Translations under genes and position numbers: made by a program
Part shown: positions 8,438 through 17,209 of the stretch, piece by piece
Layout: each line of letters begins with the position of its first letter
Numbering within the stretch: the first letter of the stretch is position 1
DNA from: Clostridiales bacterium
GTDB lineage: Bacteria > Bacillota > Clostridia > Saccharofermentanales > DTU023
DNA length: 64,000 nucleotides
Direction: 5' to 3'
Assembly: GCA_004556925.1 (NCBI GenBank)
Contig: SFFI01000002.1
Location: forward strand, 1-64,000
The notes under the pieces: generated by a model
The model's input: the letters and a program-made list of their open reading frames with translations, nothing else
What the model was told of the DNA's origin: nothing
Database searches by the model: none

Positions 8438-9793
8438 ATGACCATTGATGCATTAGTAGCAGAAATAGGGAGTACCACAACAGTCATCAATGCCTTTGAC
8501 CATCTTGACACTAAGGAACCGGTCTTCCTTGGTCAGGGGCAAGCACCCACGACCGTAGAAGCCGGTGATGTTTCCCAGGGCCTTCAGGAGGCCCTGGGTG
8601 CCTTGCGTGACAACTTAGGGGTTTCAGACCTTGGCTGGCGCAAGATGTTGGCGTCCTCTTCTGCAGCCGGAGGCCTCAGGATGACTGTCCACGGCTTGGT
8701 CTATGATATGACCGTTAGAGCGGCTAGGGAAGCCTGCTTGGGCTCAGGTGGCGTGCTCCAATATGTCACTTCAGGGAAAATGCGCAAGTCAGATGTGCGC
8801 AAAATTTCTGAGCTGCGGCCTAATATTATTTTTATCGCGGGTGGCACGGATTACGGAGAAAGAGATACAGCTCTCTACAATGTTGAGTTGATAATGCAAA
8901 ATTTCCCAGACATCCCCCTCATCTACGCAGGTAATGTTGCCAACCACGAGGACATAGCAGATCTGGGGGAGAACTATGGCGTTAGAGTATACATAACCGA
9001 AAATGTTTATCCCTCCTTGGATGAGCTGAATATCTTGCCGGCACGAACACTCATTCATGAAGTTTTCCAAGAACATATTGTGCACTCACCCGGTATGGGC
9101 CGGATCCGAGAAATCGTGGACGGCGCTATCATGCCAACCCCTGGGGCCGTTATGGAAGCGGCTATCCTCTTGCAGGACTATCTAGGAGACCTCTTAGTCA
9201 TGGACATTGGTGGCGCTACGACGGACCTGCATTCTGTGGCAGAAAACAATCCCCATAACGTGGAATACATGGTGCAAGGGGAGCCCTTTGCCAAGCGGAC
9301 AGTGGAAGGAGACTTGGGTGTTTTCGTCAACCGCTTCCATGTCTATGAGCATTTTTTAGATAGTGAAAAGCATCAGGCAGGAGATCTAAGCCTCCGCTTA
9401 GACCATATGCCCAAGATCCCCCGCAGTTCGGAAGATCTAGCACTTGCAGAGCTTTTGGCCAGTAAAGCTGCAAGCATAGCTTTGGAACGTCACGTTGGCT
9501 GCTGGACAGAGCTTTATACGGTATCGGGCATGCAGCGCTTTATTAAAGGCAAGGATTTGAGTGCCATCAAGTATGCGATTGGCACGGGTGGTGCCTTGAC
9601 CCGCTTACCTCACGGCCGTGAGATATTAGCCACGGCTCTTAGCCAGTCTAAACGCAAACTCCTCTTGCCTCAGGAAGATGTAGAAGTAGTCCTTGACCAC
9701 GATTACATTATGGCCTCCCTGGGAGTTCTTTCCACAACTTGGCCGGAGGCTGCTTTGCGTCTACTTGTACACAGTCTGCGTCTTGCCAAGTAG
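8438..9793 (+). CDS. GlmL/MutL-family ATPase, likely aminomutase reactivase
   Basis: A 451-residue ASKHA-fold protein of the GlmL/MutL family (not the mismatch-repair MutL). The phosphate-binding motif VAEIGSTTTVINAFD is at the N-terminus, IIFIAGGTDYGE is near residue 130 and LLVMDIGGATTDLHSV near residue 250 forms the second ATP motif. Family members accompany B12 mutases and are thought to remove damaged cobalamin. Lying 35 bases after oraE, it is best read as the OraSE maintenance factor; direct proof for that substrate is inference. Confidence 0.8.
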   Translation: MTIDALVAEIGSTTTVINAFDHLDTKEPVFLGQGQAPTTVEAGDVSQGLQEALGALRDNLGVSDLGWRKMLASSSAAGGLRMTVHGLVYDMTVRAAREACLGSGGVLQYVTSGKMRKSDVRKISELRPNIIFIAGGTDYGERDTALYNVELIMQNFPDIPLIYAGNVANHEDIADLGENYGVRVYITENVYPSLDELNILPARTLIHEVFQEHIVHSPGMGRIREIVDGAIMPTPGAVMEAAILLQDYLGDLLVMDIGGATTDLHSVAENNPHNVEYMVQGEPFAKRTVEGDLGVFVNRFHVYEHFLDSEKHQAGDLSLRLDHMPKIPRSSEDLALAELLASKAASIALERHVGCWTELYTVSGMQRFIKGKDLSAIKYAIGTGGALTRLPHGREILATALSQSKRKLLLPQEDVEVVLDHDYIMASLGVLSTTWPEAALRLLVHSLRLAK

Positions 9794-9844
9794 GAAGTCC
9801 TAAGGATTGCAAGCCCAAGAAAGCATCAATAGAGAGAGGTAAAC

Positions 9845-10906
9845 ATGAGGAATCCCTGCCTGAGAATGAACCGTAAAAAATTTTTAGCCAATGCCCAGGC
9901 GCTAGGACAGGCTTTTGCCCAGCAGGGCAAGAAAGTCCATTTTGTCACGAAATGTGTTTGTGCCTATGAGCCTCTGGTTAAGCTTCTCGCGGAAAACGGC
10001 TTTACCAGACTGGCTGATGCCCGGCTGGAGAACTTCGAAGTATTAAAGAAATATGCCGAAGACAGTCTCTTGCTCCGTCTGCCCATGTTGTCCGAGGTGG
10101 ACAGGGTCGTTAGCCTTTGTGATATCAGCCTGAATTCAGAGGCTCAAACGATTGCAGCTCTTTCCAATGCCGCCCTAGCCCAAGGCAAGGTCCACAAGGT
10201 GATCCTCATGCTGGAACTAGGGGACAGACGGGAAGGGGCATCCTTGGAGGAAGCCGAAGATATCGTTAAAGGCATGCAAAAGCATAAAGGGGTTAAACTG
10301 GTAGGCCTAGGTGCTAACTTCAACTGCTATGGGGGGGTTATTCCCGATGAAGGCAAAATGCAAATGCTAGGCGACTTTGCCCAAAGTCTTGAGGACCGCT
10401 ATGGACTAGAATTGGAGTATGTGTCAGGAGGGAATTCCGGTAGCCTTTACCTGCTCAATCAAGGGAAATTACCCGAACAAGTTAACCATTTGCGGATTGG
10501 CGAGGCCCTCCTCTTAGGTAGAGAAACATCTTACGGTCAGGACCTTCCGGGCATGTATCAAGACGTATTCAGCCTCCGGGCAGAAGTTATTGAAGCTAAA
10601 ACCAAGCATTCACTACCAGACGGTAAAATTGGTCTTAATGCCTTGGGCCAGCCTGTTTCCTTTGAAGACCGGGGTTATCTGCAGCGTGTGATTTTAGCGA
10701 TCGGAGCACAAGATGTTGAGCCTTCAGCCCTTCAGCCTTTGGAAGAGGGTATTGAATTTTTAGGCAACTCTTCTGACCATACCATCTATAATGTCTCAGA
10801 CTATAGGGGAGAACTCAGGGTAGGTGACACACTGGAATTCGCTCTTGACTATGCCTGCCTGCTACGCTTATCAACTTCTCCCTATGTGGTCAAAGAAATG
10901 TACTAA
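9845..10906 (+). CDS. orr: Ornithine racemase (PLP fold type III)
   Basis: A 353-residue member of the alanine-racemase-like N-terminal domain family. The PLP lysine is in VHFVTKCVCAYEPLV near residue 37. The family (YhfX/Orr-type) keeps the TIM barrel and a short C-terminal beta domain (LRVGDTLEFALDYACLL). It converts L-ornithine to D-ornithine, the substrate of OraSE. Placed 51 bases after the reactivase with GAGAGG upstream of ATG, in the same direction as all pathway genes. Confidence 0.85.
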   Translation: MRNPCLRMNRKKFLANAQALGQAFAQQGKKVHFVTKCVCAYEPLVKLLAENGFTRLADARLENFEVLKKYAEDSLLLRLPMLSEVDRVVSLCDISLNSEAQTIAALSNAALAQGKVHKVILMLELGDRREGASLEEAEDIVKGMQKHKGVKLVGLGANFNCYGGVIPDEGKMQMLGDFAQSLEDRYGLELEYVSGGNSGSLYLLNQGKLPEQVNHLRIGEALLLGRETSYGQDLPGMYQDVFSLRAEVIEAKTKHSLPDGKIGLNALGQPVSFEDRGYLQRVILAIGAQDVEPSALQPLEEGIEFLGNSSDHTIYNVSDYRGELRVGDTLEFALDYACLLRLSTSPYVVKEMY

Positions 10907-10937
10907 ACTAGCCTGGTACTTGTTTAGGGAGGCCATC

Positions 10938-12137
10938 ATGCAAACATCCTTGCTTGAACTTAATGATCAAAGGGTTGTAGCGGAGATATCGCTAGCCAAT
11001 TTACGCCATAATCTTAAGGCAATACATCAAAAGCTAAAGCCGGGCGTCAGATTCTGCGCCGTGGTAAAGGCTGATGCCTATGGGCATGGCGCGGTGCAGG
11101 TGGCTAAGACTTGCTTAGAAGAAGGTGTGAGCTTCCTGGCCGTGGGCTGCCTCAGTGAAGCCGTAGAACTGAGAGAGGCAGGTATTCAAGCCCCTATATT
11201 AATTTTAGGGCCCACAGCGGCAGACCGTGCTCCCTGGCTTTATCGTTACAACTTAAGCCAAACGGTCTCCTCTCGACAAGCTGCCCTTGCCCTAGCCGAA
11301 TGCCTTAAACAGACGCCTCCAGCAGATTTGCAGGGCATCCCCTCGAGTCACAAACTCCATTTGCACTTGAAACTGGATACAGGCATGTCCCGTCACGGCT
11401 TTTATACTGCTAGGACAGAGGAACGAGAAAATACAGTCCGGGATATATTGGCCTTACAGCAAACGTTAGGGCCTAATCCCCAGGTAGAAATAGAAGGCCT
11501 CTATACCCATTTTGCCACTAACCCCCAGAGTGACCCAGCATATTTTGAGCGCCAGGCCAAGCGCTTTATGGGCGTTAAGGAGGCTTTAGAGCTTGCAGCA
11601 TGTCCTATCCCCCTCGTCCACTGCTCCAATTCAGCTGCAGTGTTACTCTGTCCGGAACTGGGTTTTTCCATGGTTCGGGCAGGTATCATTATCTATGGCT
11701 GTCATGATGGGGAATGGATGGACCAGGAGATTGACCTTAAGCCAGTCATGCGTTTGAAGGCTAGGATTTCGGCTATTCGTCAAGTAGATGCAGGTGAGGG
11801 CATTAGTTATAGCCACGTCTATATTGCCCCACATGATATGCGGGTTGGCGTCCTCGAGGCGGGCTATGCAGATGGCCTTAATCGGCTCCTCTCTAATCAA
11901 GTGAATTTTCTACTAGGCGATAAAAGGGTCCCCCAAATAGGGAATATTTGTATGGATCGCTGCATGATTGATTTATCCTCTTGTCCAGAAGCAAAAGTGG
12001 GGGATCACGTTATCATTTTTGGCGATTGTGACCGCAAAGACTTGCGGGTGGACTACCAAGCCAAACAAATAGGCACTATCCCTTACGAACTACTTTGTAA
12101 TGTGAGCCGTCGGGTGCCCAGGCTCTATTTGGATTAA
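10938..12137 (+). CDS. alr: Alanine racemase
   Basis: A 399-residue PLP enzyme. The cofactor lysine lies in FCAVVKADAYGHGA near residue 40, the second catalytic base is the Tyr of GISYSHVYIA, and GNICMDRCMIDLS and IPYELLCNVSRRVPR are standard C-terminal motifs. The ATG at 10938 has AGGGAGG upstream; a longer open frame starting inside orr has no such site. AKP thiolase releases D-alanine in the characterised pathway, so this gene in the ornithine operon may salvage it to L-alanine, besides the usual D-alanine supply for cell wall. It is separated from orr by 31 bases. Confidence 0.93.
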   Translation: MQTSLLELNDQRVVAEISLANLRHNLKAIHQKLKPGVRFCAVVKADAYGHGAVQVAKTCLEEGVSFLAVGCLSEAVELREAGIQAPILILGPTAADRAPWLYRYNLSQTVSSRQAALALAECLKQTPPADLQGIPSSHKLHLHLKLDTGMSRHGFYTARTEERENTVRDILALQQTLGPNPQVEIEGLYTHFATNPQSDPAYFERQAKRFMGVKEALELAACPIPLVHCSNSAAVLLCPELGFSMVRAGIIIYGCHDGEWMDQEIDLKPVMRLKARISAIRQVDAGEGISYSHVYIAPHDMRVGVLEAGYADGLNRLLSNQVNFLLGDKRVPQIGNICMDRCMIDLSSCPEAKVGDHVIIFGDCDRKDLRVDYQAKQIGTIPYELLCNVSRRVPRLYLD

Positions 12138-12186
12138 TTAGTCCTTTAGAGCGAGACTTTCTTCGTCCTGATTTTCTTGCCAAGCA

Positions 12187-12195
12187 TGCTATACT
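12187..12195 (+). promoter_or_regulatory. Extended -10 promoter before pyrC
   Basis: TGCTATACT gives an extended -10 element (TGnTATACT). The -35 position is poor (CCTGAT). The start site would lie near 12202, leaving about 20 bases before pyrC. No PyrR-type attenuator is visible in this 85-base gap. Confidence 0.45.
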
Positions 12196-12222
12196 TGGGG
12201 AAAATACGAAGAGAGCTATTTT

Positions 12223-13500
12223 ATGAGAATTGCTATACGTGAAGCCCGTGTGGTGGATCCCTTCCAAAATCTTGATCAGGTTCAGGACCTTCTCATGGAA
12301 GATGGCCTGCTAGTTGACCATCTGCAAGGGCCAGCGGACAAGGAAATTCTTGGCCAAGGCCTTATGGCTTTTCCCGGTTTTATTGATGTCCATACCCATT
12401 TGCGCGATCCAGGACAAACATACAAGGAAGATATTGTGACTGGGACTCAAGCGGCCAGTAAAGGCGGTTTCGTCTTAGTTTGCGCTATGCCTAACACAAG
12501 CCCCATATGCGATAGTCCGGAGATCGTGCGCTATATGATTCAAAAGGCCGAACAGGAGGGTTTTGCCCAAGTTCTGCCTATTGCTGCGGCAACTTTAGGA
12601 GAGCAGGGACAAAGCTTGTCTCCTTATGCCGAGCTTAAGGCTGCCGGCGCTGGTGGGGTCACGGATGATGGGCGACCTATCGCTCATGCAGGTATTTTGC
12701 TAGCCTGTCTCCAAGAGGCCGCTCGCTATGGCCTTCCCGTGATTGATCATCCAGAAGACAGTGCTTTGGCCAAGGGTAAGGCGATGAATGCTGGTCCAGT
12801 TGCAGACCAATTAGGCGTGGCCGGTATGCCGCGTGCCGCAGAATCTATTTGTGTGGCCCGAGATATCTTGCTAACTTTGGAGTATGGTCTGCCCATCCAC
12901 CTCTGCCACTTGTCTTGCAAGGAATCGGTGGACCTCTTACGCTGGGCCAAAAGCCAAGGTGCTCCGGTTACAGCAGATACCTGCCCACATTACTTCATCC
13001 TCACCGAAGAGGCCCTTGCAACCGAGGGCGCTAACGCCAAAATGTACCCCCCGCTACGACGTGAAGAAGATCGCCAAGCGATTCAGGAAGCTGTAGAGGA
13101 CGGTACCATTGAAATAATTGCCACAGACCATGCTCCCCACAGCCCGGAGGAAAAAGGTCCAGACCTGGCTCAAGCGAAGAATGGTATCGTTGGCCTAGAG
13201 CATGCCTTTGCCCTGAGTTATGACCAGCTCAGCTTAAAAGCGGGTTTGCCGTTGATTGACCTAGTAACCCGCTTCACCAAGGCGCCTGCTGACCTCCTGC
13301 AGCTGGGCGACCGGTCCCTAAAAGTGGGCCAGCCGGCTAACCTTTGCCTCTTTAATTCCCACTTACCTGAAACGATTAACCCGGAAAACTTTGCCTCAAA
13401 GGGTAGAAATACACCTTTTGCAGGAAGGACGACGACAGGTTCCATCTGCTATACCTTCTGGCAGGGGAAAATGACTTATGAAAGGCCTATGCACGCATGA
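12223..13500 (+). CDS. pyrC: Dihydroorotase
   Basis: A 425-residue class I dihydroorotase of the amidohydrolase superfamily. It has the metal-binding DVHTHLRDPGQ near residue 57, the histidine blocks LPVIDHPEDSA and LPIHLCHLSCKES, and ATDHAPHSPEEKG near residue 303. It closes carbamoyl aspartate to dihydroorotate. First gene of a pyrimidine cluster that lacks pyrB and carAB within this window. Its TGA overlaps the pyrF ATG. Confidence 0.95.
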   Translation: MRIAIREARVVDPFQNLDQVQDLLMEDGLLVDHLQGPADKEILGQGLMAFPGFIDVHTHLRDPGQTYKEDIVTGTQAASKGGFVLVCAMPNTSPICDSPEIVRYMIQKAEQEGFAQVLPIAAATLGEQGQSLSPYAELKAAGAGGVTDDGRPIAHAGILLACLQEAARYGLPVIDHPEDSALAKGKAMNAGPVADQLGVAGMPRAAESICVARDILLTLEYGLPIHLCHLSCKESVDLLRWAKSQGAPVTADTCPHYFILTEEALATEGANAKMYPPLRREEDRQAIQEAVEDGTIEIIATDHAPHSPEEKGPDLAQAKNGIVGLEHAFALSYDQLSLKAGLPLIDLVTRFTKAPADLLQLGDRSLKVGQPANLCLFNSHLPETINPENFASKGRNTPFAGRTTTGSICYTFWQGKMTYERPMHA

Positions 13501-14432
13501 CTACTTTTGCGGAAAAATTGACTCGAAAAGTTGAAGTATTGCAAAACCCCTCCTTGTTAGGACTGGATCCCAATCTCTCTTATATTCCTGGCCACTTACT
13601 TGACCAAGCTGGGCAAGCAGGGAAGCAAGGGGCAGACCAAGTCGCCGCCGCCTTCCTGGCTTTTAATAAGGCAATTTTGCAGGAGCTTCAGGACCTTATT
13701 GGTGTGGTGAAGTTCCAATCCGCTTGCTACGAACAGTACGGCCCTGCCGGACTCAACTGCCTGCGTGAATCCATAGGCTATGCGAAATCTTTGGGCTATC
13801 TCACCATTTTGGATGCTAAGCGCAATGATATTGGCTCCACAGCTTCCGCCTATGCTAGGGCCAGCCTGGCGGCTAGCCCGCTGCCGGAAGACCAATCTAG
13901 TTCCCAGACTTATGCTGCCTTAGACGCAGATGCCGTCACCCTGAACGCTTATTTAGGCATAGATGGAATCAAGCCATTCTTGGATGCCTGTCAAGCGTTA
14001 GGAAAGGGAATCTTCATCTTAGTACGCACTTCTAACCCTTCGGCCGGCGACTTGCAGGATCTGGACCTGGCAGATGGGCGTAAGGTATATGAAGCCATGG
14101 CTGACCTGGTTGCGCAATGGGGGGAAGACCTAGACGCCGGACAAAAATTTTCCTCTGTCGGTGCAGTAGTAGGAGCCACTTGGCCCGACCAAGCTCGGCA
14201 TCTGCGAGCCCGAATGCCAAGGCAAATTTTCTTGATCCCCGGTTATGGCGCCCAGGGTGCAAGTGCGCATGACGCTTTAGCAGGCCTGTCGGAGGGGAGA
14301 GGGGGCATTGTAAATGCGTCACGGAGCCTGATGTTGGCTTGGCAAAAAGAGGGGACCCAAGGCCAGGATTTTGCGCAGGCTACCCGCAGAGCAGCTTTAA
14401 AGATGCGCGAAGACCTGCTGTCAGCCTTATAA
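13497..14432 (+). CDS. pyrF: Orotidine 5'-phosphate decarboxylase (long type 2 form)
   Basis: A 311-residue protein with the decarboxylase active-site motif ILDAKRNDIGSTASAYA near residue 100 (the D-K-D tetrad part) and IFILVRTSNPSAGDLQ near residue 171, typical of the type 2 family, which is longer than the 230-residue type 1. Converts OMP to UMP. ATG overlaps the pyrC stop by four bases, implying coupling. Confidence 0.92.
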   Translation: MTTFAEKLTRKVEVLQNPSLLGLDPNLSYIPGHLLDQAGQAGKQGADQVAAAFLAFNKAILQELQDLIGVVKFQSACYEQYGPAGLNCLRESIGYAKSLGYLTILDAKRNDIGSTASAYARASLAASPLPEDQSSSQTYAALDADAVTLNAYLGIDGIKPFLDACQALGKGIFILVRTSNPSAGDLQDLDLADGRKVYEAMADLVAQWGEDLDAGQKFSSVGAVVGATWPDQARHLRARMPRQIFLIPGYGAQGASAHDALAGLSEGRGGIVNASRSLMLAWQKEGTQGQDFAQATRRAALKMREDLLSAL

Positions 14433-14460
14433 GCCCAGCTTTTACCTGAGGAGGGCATGC

Positions 14461-15255
14461 GTGAAACAGCTAGAACATACAATTTGGCTTACAGGCAAAG
14501 ACCAGCTGAGCAAGGACTCTTATGTCCTTAAATTTGCCGCAGAAGACCTCGCCGGCCAATTTCAGCCTGGACAATTTTTAGAAGTTGATTGCGGTGGTTA
14601 TATTTTTCGACCATTTGGCCTCATGTTCCAAGATCGAAAAAAAGGCGAAATTTGGCTGGGCGTAAAGGTCGTCGGCCCAAGCAGCCTTTATTTAGCTGAC
14701 CTTCCCCTGGGCCAAAAGGTGAAGGTGCACGCGCCTTTGGGCCGGGGCTTTGATCTGGAAGCTTTTGCAGAGGTGATGGCCGTGGGTGGCGGCTCGGGGA
14801 TTTTCCCCCTCTATGAACTCTTGCAAGCTTCTCGTGACTTAGGAAAAACCACACGTCTCATCTGTGGTTTCCGCTCAGAAGCCGAGGCTTATCCACGCGA
14901 ACTTTTTTCGCCCCTAGTGGACGAAATCTATTTTTCCTCCGACCAGGGCGGTTTAGATTTCACAGGTCATGCTGGCGCCTGCCTCAACCAGCATTTTGGG
15001 AAGAAGACCTTTCACCCTAAGACCTTGCTGGCGGCCTGCGGTCCCATCCCCTTGCTCAAGTGTGTACGAGATTTTGCTCAAGAGAAGCACTTAGCCTGTC
15101 AAATTTCTTTAGAAGAAAATATGGCATGCGGTCTGGGCCTTTGCGCTGGCTGCAGCGTAGATGTCCGTGCAGAAAACGGCGAGATTGCCCGGGTACGTTG
15201 CTGCTTTGAGGGCCCTGTCTTTGAAGCAGCAAGCTTGGTCTTTCCGGGCGACTAA
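14461..15255 (+). CDS. pyrK: Dihydroorotate dehydrogenase electron-transfer subunit
   Basis: A 264-residue FAD/2Fe-2S protein. FRPFGLMF near residue 42 binds flavin, MAVGGGSGIFPLYELL near 107 is the pyridine nucleotide motif, and ACGLGLCAGC plus a distal Cys in VRCCFEG bind the 2Fe-2S cluster. It passes electrons from PyrD to NAD+. The start is GTG at 14461, 7 bases after GAGGAGGG. Paired with pyrD downstream as in the B-type enzyme. Confidence 0.92.
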   Translation: MKQLEHTIWLTGKDQLSKDSYVLKFAAEDLAGQFQPGQFLEVDCGGYIFRPFGLMFQDRKKGEIWLGVKVVGPSSLYLADLPLGQKVKVHAPLGRGFDLEAFAEVMAVGGGSGIFPLYELLQASRDLGKTTRLICGFRSEAEAYPRELFSPLVDEIYFSSDQGGLDFTGHAGACLNQHFGKKTFHPKTLLAACGPIPLLKCVRDFAQEKHLACQISLEENMACGLGLCAGCSVDVRAENGEIARVRCCFEGPVFEAASLVFPGD

Positions 15256-15302
15256 GGGGATAAGGCCGGCCTATCCTGCTAGCACAGAAATTAGGAAGCG
15301 CT

Positions 15303-16217
15303 ATGGATCAACGTATTGAACTTTTTAAGAGAGAACTCAAGAACCCCCTCATGCCAGCCTCTGGTTGTTTTGCCTTTGGTCAAGAGGCTGCTGGCTACCA
15401 GGATATTGGCTTATGGGGGGCCATAATTTCCAAAACGGTTACCCTAGAGGCGCGTTTGGGTAATCCCCCGCCCCGGGTGGTGGAGACCGCAGCCGGGCTC
15501 CTCAATGCCATTGGCCTACAAAATCCTGGCCTTGAGTTTTTTTTGCGTGAGAAGCTGCCCTTTATGCAGGCGCATCATGGAGCGGTAATCGTTAATATTG
15601 CCGGTAATCGTGTTGATGATTACGTCCAGCTGTGTGAACGCTTGGAAGGGCAGAATATCTATGCCATTGAGTTAAACCTCTCCTGCCCAAATGTTAAGAA
15701 GGGGGGGATGGCTATGGGTACCAGCCCTGATCTCATTTGGCAAGTCACCTCGGCTTGCAAAGCCGTCTCAAGTTTCCCTCTGATTGCTAAATTAACCCCC
15801 AATGTAACAGACATTGTCTCCTGCGCCTTGGCAGCACAAGAGGGTGGGGCAGATGCCGTTTCCTTAGTGAATACCTTCCTGGGCTTGGCTATTGATATTA
15901 AGACCCAAAGGCCTGTCCTCCGAAACAACACAGGTGGTCTTTCCGGGCCATGCATAAAGCCTTTGGCCTTACGCATGGTTGCTCAGGTTTATCAAGCCAT
16001 AGAGATTCCTATTATTGGTTTAGGTGGCATTACAAGTGGACGTGATGTTTTAGAGTTCATGCTAGCAGGTGCGCGGGCGGTACAAATAGGGTCGGCTAAC
16101 TTTGCAGATCCCAATTTGCCGCAAAGAGTCCTAAAAGAATTACAAGAAGAATCCGAAAAACTGCAAATCTCTTCTTGGGATTCATGGATTGGTGGCCTAA
16201 AATACTGGAAGTCTTGA
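15303..16217 (+). CDS. pyrD: Dihydroorotate dehydrogenase, NAD-linked catalytic subunit
   Basis: A 304-residue class 1B FMN enzyme. NLSCPNVKKGGMAMG near residue 121 holds the catalytic cysteine that marks this class, IGLQNPGLEFF near 69 and the GLGGITSGRDVLEFMLAGA phosphate loop near 239 bind FMN. It acts with PyrK in the preceding gene. It follows pyrK by 47 bases. Confidence 0.93.
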   Translation: MDQRIELFKRELKNPLMPASGCFAFGQEAAGYQDIGLWGAIISKTVTLEARLGNPPPRVVETAAGLLNAIGLQNPGLEFFLREKLPFMQAHHGAVIVNIAGNRVDDYVQLCERLEGQNIYAIELNLSCPNVKKGGMAMGTSPDLIWQVTSACKAVSSFPLIAKLTPNVTDIVSCALAAQEGGADAVSLVNTFLGLAIDIKTQRPVLRNNTGGLSGPCIKPLALRMVAQVYQAIEIPIIGLGGITSGRDVLEFMLAGARAVQIGSANFADPNLPQRVLKELQEESEKLQISSWDSWIGGLKYWKS

Positions 16218-16253
16218 GCAAATTAACAAAATTTTGCAGCCTAGCGTTTTTTG

Positions 16254-16282
16254 CTGACTTGCTTTCTTAATTTACTTATAAT
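16254..16282 (+). promoter_or_regulatory. Promoter before the pyrE-like gene
   Basis: A perfect -10 TATAAT (16277-16282) lies 17 bases after CTGACT, a fair -35. The start near 16289 leaves a ~55-base leader. This suggests that the pyrE-like gene and the genes after it can be expressed apart from pyrCFKD. Confidence 0.5.
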
Positions 16283-16344
16283 GTCCTCTAGTATCTTCAT
16301 TCTCGTGTCCAGGCAGACCGAGCAATCCCTTAAGGAGTCAATTA

Positions 16345-17202
16345 ATGCAAGCTCAGCCCGATATCTTACGTCAGCTTTTTGAAACGCAAGCCTTTAAGGT
16401 AAGCCCTGCAGACCAAGCTTTCTGGTATACCTCAGGCAAGTTTGGTCCCTACTATGTCAACACCCATTTTCTCTTTGGCTCAGAAGCAGAAGCCAAGCAA
16501 CTACTCAGTATTATTGACTACAATTTGAACTATCCCTTGGGCCTGGCCCGCATGATTGGTGTCGCTTGTGTGCGCCAATACCACACTTGTAGCTGCTACC
16601 GGTCAACCATTGATTATCTTGCGCAAGCTACAGAAGCCTTAAATTTCGACCTCATTTCAGGAGGGGCCCGGCGGGACTTCTTTTTCTCCTTTGCCTTAGC
16701 TGAAAAACTAGGCCTGGAACACCTGGCTATCTTAAAAGATGGATCTGTTTACTATTCTAGCCCCGGGCTGAAATCTTCACGAGAACTTAAACAGGGTGAG
16801 CTTGCAGGGAAGAAAGTCTTACATGTGGCAGACCTCATTACCTCGGCCTCCTCTTACTTCAGGTCCTGGTTGCCCGCCCTGGATTATGTAGGCGCTAAGA
16901 TTAGTGATACCCTCTGTGTTGTGGACCGCCGCCAAGGCGGGGAAGACCTCCTCGCACAGCAGGGCATTACCTTGCACAGTCTTCTGGCACTAAGCCCTGA
17001 ATTCTTTGATCAGGCTGAGGCTGCCGGGCAGATTGACCCCGGCCAAAAAGCTCAACTGCTGCGATTTTTCGAAGATCCTGATCAATATATGCGAGCGTTT
17101 TTACATGATCACCCTGGTTTTTTGGAAGCAGAAGCTCAGAAAGATGCCAAAACCGCAGAACGCGTCGCCCGTTTTCAGGAGCTCGCTGGGGAGCTAGCTT
17201 AG
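16345..17202 (+). CDS. Orotate phosphoribosyltransferase-like protein with altered PRPP motif
   Basis: A 285-residue protein. FWYTSGKFGPYYVNTHFLFG near residue 27 matches the OPRT substrate-loop region (SGK..PYY), and LISGGARRDFFFSFALAEKLG and LAILKDGSVYY resemble the core. The PRPP loop, normally V(E/D)DVITTGGS, reads VADLITSASS near residue 160, losing one acidic residue and the glycines. It is also longer than the usual 180-230 residues, with extra helical C-terminal sequence. Position after pyrD supports a pyrE role, and related long forms occur in Clostridia, but altered activity or a regulatory role is possible. AAGGAG lies upstream of ATG. Confidence 0.65.
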   Translation: MQAQPDILRQLFETQAFKVSPADQAFWYTSGKFGPYYVNTHFLFGSEAEAKQLLSIIDYNLNYPLGLARMIGVACVRQYHTCSCYRSTIDYLAQATEALNFDLISGGARRDFFFSFALAEKLGLEHLAILKDGSVYYSSPGLKSSRELKQGELAGKKVLHVADLITSASSYFRSWLPALDYVGAKISDTLCVVDRRQGGEDLLAQQGITLHSLLALSPEFFDQAEAAGQIDPGQKAQLLRFFEDPDQYMRAFLHDHPGFLEAEAQKDAKTAERVARFQELAGELA

Positions 17203-17209
17203 GATTCGT

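Noticed and set aside
12138..12222. PyrR attenuator or riboswitch before pyrC
   Set aside because: The 85-base gap has no anti-terminator/terminator pair or PyrR-binding loop that I can see.
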